From Prorocentrum cordatum (taxonomy: Eukaryota > Sar > Dinophyceae > Prorocentrales > Prorocentraceae), in contig CAUYUJ010000336.1 in assembly GCA_963575745.1 (NCBI GenBank), positions 583,080 to 647,079 on the forward strand: DNA of 64,000 nt, written 5' to 3'. Below, in pieces: positions 39,601 through 49,519 of the stretch. The stretch's first letter is position 1; each line of letters opens with the position of its first letter. The translations under genes and the position numbers were made by a program. The notes beneath the pieces were generated by a model. It saw only the letters and a list, made by a program, of their open reading frames with translations, was not told where the DNA came from and made no database searches.

Positions 39601-40811
39601 TATTACCCTTTCCATTCCCAACGCCTCCGTTGTCGCAGCAAGCGGCGCTGGCGACGTAGCCGTCGGTGCTGAAGTAGACTTCGGTGTTGGTGAAGTAGCC
39701 TTCGGTGGTGGCGAAGTAGCCTTCGGTGCTGAAGTAGCCTTCGGTGTTGAAGTAGCCGTCGGTGCTGAATTAGCCGTCGGTGTTGAAGTAGCCTTCGGTG
39801 GTGACGTAGCCGTCGGTGCTGAAGTAGCTCTCGCTGCTTTGGCAGCTGGGCCCGCTGGCGAAGCCGCTGCGGGTCGCTTCATACCCGCTGGTTGGTTAGC
39901 AGCATTCCCGTCACCGCTGTCATCGCTGTCAGAGAACTCGTCCACGGGCTCGGCCTCCTCAACCTACTCCTCCTCGTCCCCCTTCAGCGTGTTCGGTGTC
40001 CTCCTCGGCGGCGTCGTCCATGTTCTGAGCCTCCACGCCCGATGGCCGTTTGGCAACAGCGTACATTCTTGGCTTGCTCCGCCTCTGATTTATTCATCTC
40101 TCCACGGGCCATCTGCTCGACGAACCCCTTCATCGCCTCGGTCGCTTCCTCCCTTGCTGATGGCCCGTGGTGTGTAATAACAAGTTGAAGGCGCGCGACC
40201 TCGTCCTTGGCCCCTTCTCCCCTCATCTTGATCCGCAACATGTTGACGACGTTGTCCTTATGGGCCTCGTTCTGCTCCAGCAGCCTCCACGTAGTGCCCT
40301 TGTACTCGTACCTGTGTAGCTCACGACATCTACTTCCCTTTCGAGCTGCATGGTGCCTTTGTTGATTGAGCTCGGCGTATGTTAAGGATGGAATCTCCCA
40401 TGTCCCACCGTCTGTCCACTTCGCAACCACGCAATCTGTATCATCTGCGGCGTCGTCTTTTACTAGGGGCAAAGACGGTTGCCTGACGCCGAGGCCGCCC
40501 CTAGATAAAATCTCGCAGCAGTAGGCCAACATCTCGTCCTTCTCAAACTTGTACTCGTAGTTGCGGCATGCTGAGCTTCCTGAGTTACCACTTGTCGGGG
40601 CGTCCTCCCGGAAAAACACAAGCCAACCTGGTGGCGCATCCGATTGTGCGGCCTTGTGTTTTATGATTGCTTGGTCGACGTCGCGCCGTAGCGCGCGCAT
40701 TCTGTGCGCCATCTTGCCGCTGTATGCGTCAATCTCTGCTCCGAGTTTCCAATCCTTCTCCTTGTCACGAGCTGCAGCGGCCACTGCTCTAGCCATCGCT
40801 TGTTGGGCCAT
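39346..40811 (-). pseudogene. Broken multicopy ORF with Ser/Thr/Ala/Pro repeat tail
   Basis: On the minus strand from 40,811: an Ala/Arg/Lys-rich N-terminus, PPGWLVFFREDAP, CRNYEYKFEKDEMLAYCCEI and a Trp-containing TTWRLLEQN block. The frame shifts near 39,990. A short acidic stretch contains one TAG. It then continues as DEFSDSDDSGDGNAANQPAG into a tail of 6-residue repeats (ATSAPT, ATSTPK and so on; DNA at 39,640-39,840) and a poly-Ser run produced by a (GGA)n tract. No domain recognised. The style, with acidic, low-complexity, repeat-fed tails, is shared with the ORF at 36.3-38.3 kb. Confidence 0.45.
39640..39840 (-). repeat. 18-bp tandem repeat encoding six-residue units
   Basis: GAAGTAGCCTTCGGTGCT and one-base variants (CGTCGG, GGTGTT, GGTGGT) follow in 18-base steps about ten times. 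On the minus strand they encode ATSAPT-like hexapeptides. The exact multiple of three suits expansion within a once-coding region. Confidence 0.85.
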
Positions 40812-41159
40812 CCCATGAGGTATGCATCGGATTCAGTCTTGGTAGCGTGTAATCATCGACGTGTCCCGCGGTCCGCACAACTGGTCTCTGTAGGCGATCA
40901 GCGAAGAGCTGTCCAGGACATCCAAACAACCTTGCTTGACAGCCTCCTGGTCTTCGCTCAAAGACATCGTGCGCAGAGCGTGTGACCAGCACGCCAACGC
41001 AAGAGATATGGAGTGAAACAACTTCATATATACACAACTTCGTCGAAGAAATGCACCTATCGCGCCAAAACGGCTACACACGGAGGAGGACAGGCGGGGG
41101 GGGGAGGACGGGGCGACATTCGTATCAATTCTTGTTTTCTAACAGGGGAACCGTACGTG

Positions 41160-41312
41160 TGAGGGGTGTTCCGAAATGAATGGTGTTTGCGCGTGCGGTT
41201 TGTGCCACTGGAGTCATCGGTGGAGTTGCCTTAGGGATGTGCCGAAATGGGTGCCGTTGACGCATGTGGCCTGTGCTGCTGAGGCTTTCGGTGGAGCTGC
41301 CGAGGGGTATCT
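41160..41312 (+). repeat. ~74-bp tandem duplication
   Basis: GAGGGGTGTTCCGAAATG ... CATCGGTGGAGTTGCC, then GGGATGTGCCGAAATG ... TTTCGGTGGAGCTGCC. Two diverged units and a partial third. The GAGGGGTG...CCGAA...AAATG words recall the 73-bp satellite at 21.7-22.35 kb. Confidence 0.7.
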
Positions 41313-41559
41313 GTCAAAAGAAATACCGCCGACCCCTTTCAGACGGCCGCCAAGCACGTGATAAAAATGGGCTCGCCGACCTGGGGAGGTCGCTAGGAGT
41401 GTGAGGCTTACGCTGAATAAGGAATTTACCGACCTCATAAGAGGCCTCCAGGCGTGTAAGAACTACCATATGGGTATCGTACGAATGCTACGCAGCAAAG
41501 CGCACATACACGTTAGTGCAATATCTAACATATGTTGCACAATTGTATGTTCTCGTAAC

Positions 41560-41925
41560 ACAGCTAGAATATAAATAATATATACATATATGTATATATG
41601 GATCATAATATACCATATGTATACATACTATACGTACACTGTTTCACACGTACACTATGTATTAATGTATACACAGATGTACATGTTGTGCACTACAGAA
41701 TATATATATATATGCATGTGATAATAAACAGTACATGTATATGACTCGTACTACACACTTGTTGGTCGCGCGGATCAGATTTGATCGTTCGGAACAGATT
41801 TTGTAGTTTGGATCTATGTTGTCCTCGTGGATCAGATCCGACCTCTTGGATCTGATCTGAGCCGCTCGGAAACGCAGGATCTGAACATCAGATCCTGTGG
41901 ACCCCAGGGTTCTCCCCTGCTCTCT
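41560..41925 (-). repeat. GGATCAGATC repeat with TA-rich tail, copy 2 (inverted)
   Basis: Reading the minus strand from about 41,915, the sequence starts ACCCTGGGGTCCACAGGATC, has several GATCAGATCC-like words to 41,770, and ends in TATATA/TGTATA-rich sequence to about 41,560. This mirrors 29,125-29,580. Confidence 0.7.
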
Positions 41926-42129
41926 CCTCGTTTTCCCCCTCTTCGTCCGCGACCGTGCTTTCAATTGCGTTTTATGTGATAGAGCAGGGGGGGAACGGGA
42001 GGGATTTGGAGCCTCACAGTGGACACAGCAGTTGTCCGGGCTGATCCAGAGGGACCTGGGTATCACGGCGAAGGCTTGCTGAGTGGTGCGTAGAGGATTG
42101 AAGGCTTGATTGCATGATAAGGAAGCACA

Positions 42130-43780
42130 AGTGTCGCCCCCAAGACGACCCAGGAGGCTCCAAAACGGTCCCCAAGAGGCTTCAAAATTGCCTCCACGAG
42201 GCCCCCGAGAGGTTTCCCGCGACCGCCAAGACGGCCACAAAGCAGGCTCACGAGCACCCATCCCACGACAGCAAGGATTGCCAAGGACTGCCACAGATCA
42301 ATATTATATCGAAGACGCCTACGGCGAATCACCGCCGCCCCCTGCCCCTTTGGAAGCGCCTATGTGGCCGACAGCTGGGCTAGAGCTTGGCCAAGCTATC
42401 GAGCCAGTTGTTCCCCGAGTCGGTTTGGAAAGCCTTAGGGGAACGCGTGGGGGAGCAATAGGAGGAGGATCAGGAGAGGGAGGATGATGATGATTAGGAG
42501 GAGGAGGATGAGGATGAGGATGGAGACCTCTTGGGAACCGTCTTGCGAGGCCTTTTGGGAGGCCTATGCGGAGCTTCCTGGGAGCCTTTTGGAGGCCTCT
42601 TGGGAGCCTCCCTGGGCCTCTCGGGGGCTTCTTGGGGGCCTTTGGGGACTTCTTGGGGGCCTCTCTGGCCGTCTTACGGCTTTCCCGACCCGTCTGATAT
42701 CGTCGGAAACCGTCTTGGGGGCCTCTCTGAACCGATTTGGGGCTCTCTTGGGGCGCATCAGGGCCGTCTTGGAGAGTATCTTTGACGTCTTGGAGGTCGC
42801 CATCTTGGGGGCCTTTTGGGCCGTCACGCGGCCATCTTGGAGGCCTCTTGGGCGATCTTGGGGCGACCTTGGGGACCTCTTCGGCCGTCTTGGGCCGTTT
42901 GGGAGGCCTTTAGGGGCCCCTTGGCCCGTCTTGGGCCATCCTGAGGCTATCTTAGACCGTCTTGGGTGCATCTTGGACCATCTTGAAGGCATCTTGGGGC
43001 CATCTTAGCCGTCTTGGAGGCCATCTTGGCCGTCTCGGAGGCGTGTTGGGGCCCTCTTGGGGCCGTCTTGGGGGCCTCTTGGGCCGTCATGGGGTCATCT
43101 TGGAGCCCTCGTGGGCGATCTTGGGGGCCTCTTGGGCTGGCCGTCGGAATGCCGAGAAAAAAGCACATGCCAAAACCCTTCAACCTAAGGAAAATCAATG
43201 ATGTTGGTCACTTCGGGTCCCCTTGGAGAACCTCTTGGAGGCCTCTTGGGTCGGCTTGGAGGCCTCTTAGGGGACTCTTGGGCCATCTTGAGGCCAACTT
43301 AGGCAGTCTTGGGTGCATCTTGGGCCGTCTTGAAGGCATCTTTGGGCCATCTTAGCCGTCTTGGAGGCCTTCTTGGTCGTCTCGGACGCGTGTTGGGGCC
43401 CTCTTGGGGCCGTCTTGGGGCCTCTTGGGCCGTCATGGGGCCATCATGGAGCCCTCGTGGGCGATCTTGGGGCGATCTTGGGGGCCTCTTGGGCTGTCTT
43501 CAGCCGTCGGAATGCCGAGAAGAAGCAAATGCCAAAATCCTTCAAAAACCTAAGGAAAACCAATTATTTTGGCCTCTTCGGGCCCTCCTGGAGGACCTCT
43601 TGGAGGCCTCTTGGGCCGTCTTGGGCTGCCTTGGACGCTTTTGGGCGTACTTGGAGGCATCTTGGACTCTCTTGGGCCGTCTTCGAGGCCACTTTGGACC
43701 ATCTTAGGCGAACTTGGAGGCCATCTTTGGCCATCTTGACCATCTTGGAGGCCATCTTGGAGCAGTCTGGAGCAGAAAAG
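42130..43780 (-). repeat. CCAAGACGGCC repeat block, inverted, with ~360-bp higher-order copies
   Basis: CTTGGGGGCCTCTTGGGCCG and similar words are the reverse complement of the 18-24 kb family. CCGTCGGAATGCCGAG occurs at 43,141 and 43,504, and about 250 bases before each copy align well, giving a period near 360. Each copy carries a non-repetitive insert (CACATGCCAAAACCCTTCAA and variant). It also includes a (GAG)-rich patch at 42,460-42,520. Trp/Gly/Leu-rich frames are artefacts. Confidence 0.85.
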
Positions 43781-44131
43781 CCCTTTGCAACGCGCCCCAC
43801 AGCCCGCCCGCGAGGAATGCGACGAGGGCCAGCGCGTGGGCTCGGGCGGCGGGAAGCCGGCGCGGGAGGCGCCGAGCACGACGGGGCTCCGAGGCGGGGA
43901 AGCCGTCAAGGACCGCGGCAGCCGAGGCGGCGAGGCTGAAGGAAGAACAAATTCTAGGCCCCCCAGATAGGGTCGGAGTACAGTCGAGGGTGATCAGTCG
44001 GTCGACCATGCCAAATCATAGCGACCTATGCCTTTACATTCGTATGGCAATGTGGCCCTCGGAAGGGTCTTGCGTCCTCTCGCGTGTCCTCTTCAATCAA
44101 CCCCGACTGTAGATGGGGACGTAGGATCGCG

Positions 44132-44159
44132 CCGCATCGCCGATGCATCGGCGATGCGG
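44132..44159. repeat. Perfect 28-bp palindrome
   Basis: CCGCATCGCCGATG followed by its exact complement CATCGGCGATGCGG, with no spacer. Further partial copies (GCATCGCCGATGCG, GATGCATCGACTATGCGG) follow to 44,228. Confidence 0.95.
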
Positions 44160-44284
44160 TTCGATGTAGAGCCCGATCTCGTCATGCATCGCCGATGCGT
44201 CAGTGATGCATCGACTATGCGGCGCGATGCTCCGACCCGATCTAATCCGACCCCATCTGGGAGGCCTCTTATTGCATGGACTTA

Positions 44285-44415
44285 AACTTTCTGAGGTCCG
44301 CGCGGGTTTCTTGGATCGGCGCTGGACCCCCCTCCCCCCATCCCTGGCGCGCCAAGGGCGGCGCTGGAGGCGCCTGGGACCCGATCCAAGAAATCCGCGC
44401 GGACCTCCGAAAGTT
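44285..44415. mobile_element. Foldback (MITE-like) element, copy 1
   Basis: 35-base terminal inverted repeats, 44,285-44,319 and 44,381-44,415, beginning AACTTTCTGAGGTCCGCGCG and differing at two positions. Total about 131 bp. The centre is GC-rich with a GGCGCGCCAAGG-type secondary hairpin. No coding capacity. A relative lies at 45,381-45,600, on the other side of the lysine-rich ORF. Confidence 0.85.
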
Positions 44416-44476
44416 GAATTACATTTGTGCGGTTTTTATTTCCCTTCGAGAGGCTGGCGACGACCGCAGTAAGGCC

Positions 44477-45307
44477 ATGGGCGCAAACGAGGCTTTCGAA
44501 GGGGAGGCCTCCAAGGAGCGCAGGAGGAGTCGCGGCAAGAGCAGGCAGCGGAGCAAGGTGAAACGCGGCATGCGGAGCAGCTGCAGCGAGAGTGGCCAGC
44601 GAAAGGCGGAGGCAGAGGCCGAGGAGGTGAAGGCTACTAAGAGGAGGAAGGCCAAGGAGGCGAGCTCCAGCCCAGAGGCTGCCAAGGGCAAGCGGCGGAA
44701 GGCCAAGGAGGCGAGCTCCAGCCCAGAGGCTGCCAAGGGCAAGGGGCAGAAGGCCAAGGAGGCGAAGGACTCCAGCCCAGAGGCGGCCAAGGGCAAGAGG
44801 CGGAAGGCCAAGGAGGCGGACTCCAGCCCAGAGCCCAGAGGCGGCCAAGGCAAGAGGCGGAAGGCCAAGGAGGCGGACTCCAGCCCAGAGGCGGCCAAGG
44901 GCAAGAGGCGGAAGGCCAAGGAGGCGAAGGACTCCAGCCCAAAGGCGGCCAAGGGCAAGGGGCAGAAGGCCAAGGAGGCGAAGGACTCCAGCCCAGAGGC
45001 GGCCAAGGGCAAGAGGCGGAAGGCCAAGGAGGCGAAGGACTCCAGCCCAGAGGCGGCCAAGGGCAAGAGGCGGAAGGCCAAGGAGGCGGACTCCAGCCCG
45101 GAAAGTGCCCAGCAGAAAAAGAGGTCGGCAAAGAGGCAGAGAAGGTCGTCGTCTTCCAGTTCCGTGCGATCTCTACGGAAGGGAAGGGTCAAGGATACAA
45201 AGAGGGAAGGCAAGGCCCAGCGACAAGTGAATGGCGACGACGGCCCCAGAAAGAAAAACAAGAAGGGCGGCAAATTGAAGAAGAAGGAGGACACATCTTC
45301 AGGCTGA
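44477..45307 (+). CDS. Lysine-rich repeat protein with nine KRRKAKEA-SSPE units, nuclear?
   Basis: Intact frame of 276 codons from ATG 44,477 to TGA 45,305-45,307. An in-frame upstream extension to 44,276 exists but runs through the foldback element, so I prefer the later start. The N-terminus is Arg/Ser-rich (ERRRSRGKSRQRSKVKRG). The centre (about residues 50-210) has nine tandem 17-19-residue units of the type KRRKAKEADSSPEAAKG, some with KGQKAKEAKDSSPEAAKG. The tail is basic (SAKRQRRSSSSSS, KKKNKKGG). KRRK patches suggest nuclear import and the repeated S-S-P suggests proline-directed phosphorylation. It resembles histone-H1-like or SR-like disordered proteins by composition only. In unit 4 a 7-base duplication and a 1-base loss cancel each other, leaving five out-of-frame residues (PRGGQ). 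It could still be a repeat-derived chance frame. Confidence 0.55.
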   Translation: MGANEAFEGEASKERRRSRGKSRQRSKVKRGMRSSCSESGQRKAEAEAEEVKATKRRKAKEASSSPEAAKGKRRKAKEASSSPEAAKGKGQKAKEAKDSSPEAAKGKRRKAKEADSSPEPRGGQGKRRKAKEADSSPEAAKGKRRKAKEAKDSSPKAAKGKGQKAKEAKDSSPEAAKGKRRKAKEAKDSSPEAAKGKRRKAKEADSSPESAQQKKRSAKRQRRSSSSSSVRSLRKGRVKDTKREGKAQRQVNGDDGPRKKNKKGGKLKKKEDTSSG

Positions 45308-45380
45308 TGGTCGACGTCTGCACGCGCTCTCGGAGGGCAACGACGCGAGAGGGGAACTCCACTGGCGACGGCGCTGGCGG

Positions 45381-45600
45381 CAGCAGCAGTCGGGGAACAA
45401 ACAATGACACAAGCATAAAACTTTTGAGGTCCGCGCGAATTTCTCGAATCGGCGCGGGGCCCCCTCCCTGGCGCGGGGAGCGCGCCAGGGGCGGCGCCAG
45501 AGGCGCCGCCGGGGGGCCCCAGCGCCGATCCGAGGAATCCGCGCAGACCTCCGAGGTTTTATGTTTATGCCATCACTGGTTCCCCATACAGCAGCAGCGG
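45381..45600. mobile_element. Foldback (MITE-like) element, copy 2
   Basis: Core inverted repeats 45,417-45,455 and 45,522-45,560 (39 bases, 7 mismatches) share AGGTCCGCGCG...TTTCT.G.ATCGGCGC with copy 1. The arms extend outward through GGGGAAC and GCAGCAGCAG-like sequence to about 45,381 and 45,600. The centre has nested GC-rich hairpins (GCGCCAGGGGCGGCGCC). Noncoding. Confidence 0.8.
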
Positions 45601-45604
45601 AGGC

Positions 45605-46400
45605 CGAGGTCCTCGTTTGCCGCGGCGGCGTCCAGCCAGCCGCGGGGCGCGCGCGGCGCCGCGCGCTCGTGCAGCGTACTCGTGCAGCGCGCTCATGTGC
45701 GGACCTCGCTGCCGGCCGCCACGCCGCAGGCTGGCGCTGCGTCGCCGCGGCTCGCGGAGGCTGGCGGCGGGGGCAGGCAGGACCGCGGAGGGCCGCGCTC
45801 GCCGTGCTCTGCAAAAGGCGTTCCTTGCCCCCCTCCGCAGCAGGTCCGCGCCGCGGGTGGCGCGGCGGCTGCCCTGGCGCGGGCGTTCAAGTTGGAGCGC
45901 CTCCGGCCTGGAAGTTGCCGACATCGAGCGATGGGCCCAGGCTCTTGGCGTTCTCCACCTACTGCCCAGCGACGGCCGACGATGTCGGTGGGCGGCGTCG
46001 GCGGCGACGACACCGACATCCGGCGACGATGGAGACAGACTGCCGACGGCGGCGGAGGCGACGGCGAAGGCGGCGGCAAATGCGACGGCGGTGGGGCCGC
46101 GACCACTCAAGGATTAGAAGGGTCCACGCGGTCTCAGAGACCAACGCACAAGACGTCACGACACGAAGTTGCCGTACTCCTTCGAGCGGGTTGCCCTCCC
46201 CGCGGCCAAACGTTTCTTAGATGCTGCGACATCCAAATGACTCACAGAAGCATGGACTTCTTGACGCCTCACGCATCCCCACCAGCGCATCCAGAAACGA
46301 TCTCTCCGGGCAAGGTGTCCTGATCACGGAAGCTTAGGAAATCAGAGCAATGCAGAGAGGCACAGCTGCCGCCCTCTCTCGTTTGCCCATTCCCAGTTTG
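45605..46400. other. No supported gene
   Basis: Very GC-rich, so all frames are long by composition (Ala/Arg/Gly-rich); no motif recognised. A GGCGGCGG/GACGGCG tract lies at 45,990-46,095. Confidence 0.4.
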
Positions 46401-46404
46401 CACG

Positions 46405-47960
46405 TTGTCCGGCAAGCCGACCGTCCTCCCTACTGGTCTGTTCCTGGTTCTCTACCCTGTGACAGCGGAGAGGCGCGAAGAAAGACCTGATGACAACCAC
46501 GGCCTCCGATTCTTGGGCATATTTGGGGGCTCGCTTGCGGCCTCTTTTGGGCCGTCGTGGACAAATTCGGGGTACCGTCGATGTAAAAAGTGGATCTTGA
46601 GTGGCCGGCGCCCTCCGGATGCTTTCTCGAGTCCCTCTCGGGATGTTTTCGGGTCCTCGTCCTCCCCGTCTTCCTCCTCATTCCTCGCTCCCTCCTTATC
46701 ACGTTGCTTCGTCTCACTTGAGACGTGCGCACGACTTACTTGTGATTTTGAAACGTGACAATCGCAACAAATTGTTCTGTCTGGGTATAGCGCCGCGCGT
46801 ATTCGTCTTAAGAGTCCGTATTCAGAAATATGTTTTTTTTCATTACCTCATATTCGTTTGACAGTGTTGCAGCGAATTCAGGGATGGAGGACGGTTGATT
46901 TTTGACATTTGGTTATCGCGCCCATTTTTGTCAAAAACCGAAACAGATGATGGGTTGATGGGTTAGAAAAGGGATGATGTGCTCCAATATTTGCAATAGT
47001 TTTGCGGAGGGAGGTCGGCTCGTACGTTCGTCGGACAAAGCTACAGCAGTTCAAGGATCCATATTTTTAAGTCCCAGACAGGGTCTTTGGCATGATTTGA
47101 CGCTATCAGAAAATAGCAACCACGTTGGTTCGCATCGTTGGAATCGTTCAAACTGATTTCTGACACGTTTTAGATATTGTCAAGACGCAATGCATGAATC
47201 ACGTTGATCCGGGGCGTTTAGAATCCGTGAACGATGTTTGGGCGCGATGGGAGGTTCCCAATGGTTGTAGAATAGAGCAGGGTATGTCTCTATGAAAATG
47301 CATGCACGCGCAGCGGCGAGCCTCCACTTTAGAAACATATTGAATACGTAGTGCCAGGATCGTTGGATTCAGACTCTCTCCGCGCGCTTCAGACTTCCGC
47401 CCTTGGGGTGTATCGGGCGCCCTTCTCGCCGTCATCCGTCGTCTATTGGGGTCAATTTGGAGCCATCGCGGGGTCGCATTGGAATGGCAGGATCTCAAAA
47501 TCGGTCCGCGGACTCCCCCAAGTGTCCAAATGCACAAATTTCCCGAGCTGCGTCCAGCCATGGCGACGAGGAGGCCCCTCGATGGCCACCTGCCGTTGCC
47601 TCAGTTGGCCCGTCTCTGACCATCCTTCAACCTCAGCATTGTCGACAACAGCTCCGACGGCGGCTACCAGCACTGTCGACAACGGTTCCAACAACGGCTC
47701 CGAAGGCGGGCCGTGGTTGAAAGACTTGGAGCTTATTTGGGTATGGCTCTGCTGGGTCTGTTGGTCCGCGTTGCGGGCCCGAGAATTGTATCAAAGCCGC
47801 ATTGGTGCCAAGTGCATTCCCAGGAGATGTCAATGTCCGATTTGCGTGGTTGAGTCCCTCTTCAAGTCGAGTCGTGCCATGCGCCGGACCGCGTGGACAC
47901 AAGGCCAAACAGTGCGCCTGTTCTGTCCGCTTTGCGGGGGCGGCGTTGCGCCAGCACGAT
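46405..47960. other. No supported gene; relics of a ~75-bp repeat at 47,060-47,260
   Basis: GCACGTTGGTTCGCATCGTTGG-like and CGTTGATCCGGGGCG words at 47,110-47,240 resemble 49,840-49,990 (TACGTTGATTCACAGCGTTGG, GTTGATCCAGGGCGATGG). The frame at 47,351-47,962 has no recognisable domain. Confidence 0.45.
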
Positions 47961-47961
47961 G

Positions 47962-48836
47962 ATTAATCCGTAAGGGCTTCTCCCCCATGCCGCCGGCCCC
48001 CCTCTCTTAGAACGGGACTTGCCAGAGCTGTAATGTCTGGACGCTAACGTGAAGCAGTGTTGGGACTTCACGCGAGGGCCAATATTAATTTACGAGGGTT
48101 TATGGCTTCGGTGGCGCGAATATGAGGTAATCTACGATTGTGTATGGCTTCGGCGACGCGAGTATTGCGTACGCAAAGATTGCATAATGTACGACGGTCT
48201 ATGGCCTTGGGGGCGCAAATATTGTATAATTTACAAAGGCGTATGGCCTCGGGGACGCGAACATTGTTTAATTTGCAAGGGTTTGTGGCCTCGGGGACGC
48301 AAGCATCGCATAATTTACGACGGTTTATGGTCCTGGGGACGCGAATATCGATTAATGTTCTAGGGTTTCTGGTTTCGGGGGCGCGAATATTCTGTAATGC
48401 ACAAGGGCTTATGGCTTCAGGGGCGCGAGCGCGGTGTAATTTACACGGGTGTATGGCTTCGGGGGCGCGAACATTGAGTAATTTACGAGGGATCGTGGCT
48501 TCGGTGACACGAATATCGTATAAGTTACGATAGTTTATGGCCTCGGGGACGCGAATATGGCGTAATATACTATGGATTATGGCCTCGGGCGCGCGAATAT
48601 CTTGTATTTTTACTTGTCCCACGACCCCCATCGGGAATTCAGACGACGCGATTCGGGGACGCTAGCCAGGACGTTTTTCGGTTACCAGCCCTCGCGCGTT
48701 CAGCAGTAATTAACAGTAAGGGAGCCGAAAGCAGGACTGTAACAGTGGAAACTGGAAACTGCAATTGGCACAGGGAGCTGCACGCCTAATCATCGCAGCC
48801 TGATGGCCCCGCAAGGGAGCCGACGGTTTTACATCG
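47962..48836 (+). mobile_element. Array-carrying element, copy 2 (42-bp internal satellite)
   Basis: The flanks match copy 1 at 21,605-22,592: TCCGTAAGGGCTTC, TGCCGCCGGCCCCC, GTGAAGCAGTGTTGGGAC on the left; CAGTAAGG, TGTAACAGTGGAAACTGGAA, GGCACAGGGAGCTGC, TGGCCCCGCAAGGGAGCCG on the right. The satellite inside is different (42 bp, not 73 bp). Same orientation. The boundaries are where similarity fades. Confidence 0.65.
48095..48600 (-). repeat. 42-bp tandem satellite, twelve or more units, open on the minus strand
   Basis: TATGGCTTCGGGGACGCGAA-like units step by exactly 42 bases: 48,102, 48,144, then (with one 15-base insertion) 48,201, 48,243, 48,285, 48,327, 48,369, 48,411, 48,453, 48,495, 48,537 and 48,579. 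The minus strand is open from 48,631 to 48,068 (187 codons) as a 14-residue repeat, IRAPEAINPRKLxN type. Units differ at up to a third of positions, yet length is strictly kept and the single insertion is a multiple of three. Two plus-strand frames are also long, so coding is not established. Confidence 0.8.
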
Positions 48837-48839
48837 TTT

Positions 48840-49510
48840 GCTTCTGGGTGGAGGCGAAGGACAAGGAAAGGGGGAAGGCTGAGTTCCCCTGCTTCTGCGA
48901 GTTGATTCCCTTGTCGCATCATCATCAATAGTATGTCTCTTATATTGCCGATTACTTTACTGACGCCTTTCTTCGTAAAGTGTTCGTTTGTTGGTAGACC
49001 AGAAGAATATCGAATTCCCCACGGTCAGAAGTAACAACATATTTCTTGAGCTTTTGCATTGCCGCATCTCCTCTGGGTGACATGCGCAGGAGAAACATCC
49101 GGGTAGACGCATGAAAAAGTTCGACTCAACGATGCAAACCCGCTCCCAAACCTAATTTCAGGATGTGTACGTGGTTCACGGAAACGAATGCAATGTGATT
49201 GCAAATAGAATTGCAGCATGTTTGAAATACGGTGGTGTTGAGTGGTAAGGGGGCGATGGCACCCACGAAAGTTTTATATCCACGATGGGGAGTCCCGGTA
49301 CTACTTCCGACGACCACAGCATCTCCGACAATAGTCCCGACAACGTACAATACATGGGAGTTCCCCAAGTCAGCAGGCGTCAATCACCGCACGGGGCTTT
49401 TTTCCTTATGAATAGTTTCTCCCTGTCGCACCCCAGAGCAAGTTTTTAGGGCGGGCCGGGCGTTTCGCCTGAGGCTTTTCCACCATGTACGGCCCTGAAG
49501 CTGAAAAGTT
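48840..49510. other. No supported gene
   Basis: Mixed-complexity sequence with short frames only. Nothing recognised. Confidence 0.4.
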
Positions 49511-49519
49511 GGCAACGGC

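Noticed and set aside
41869-41886. GCTCGGAAACGCAGG, a possible extra GNRA hairpin outside the copia element
   Set aside because: Only the left arm and loop match; the right arm does not pair.
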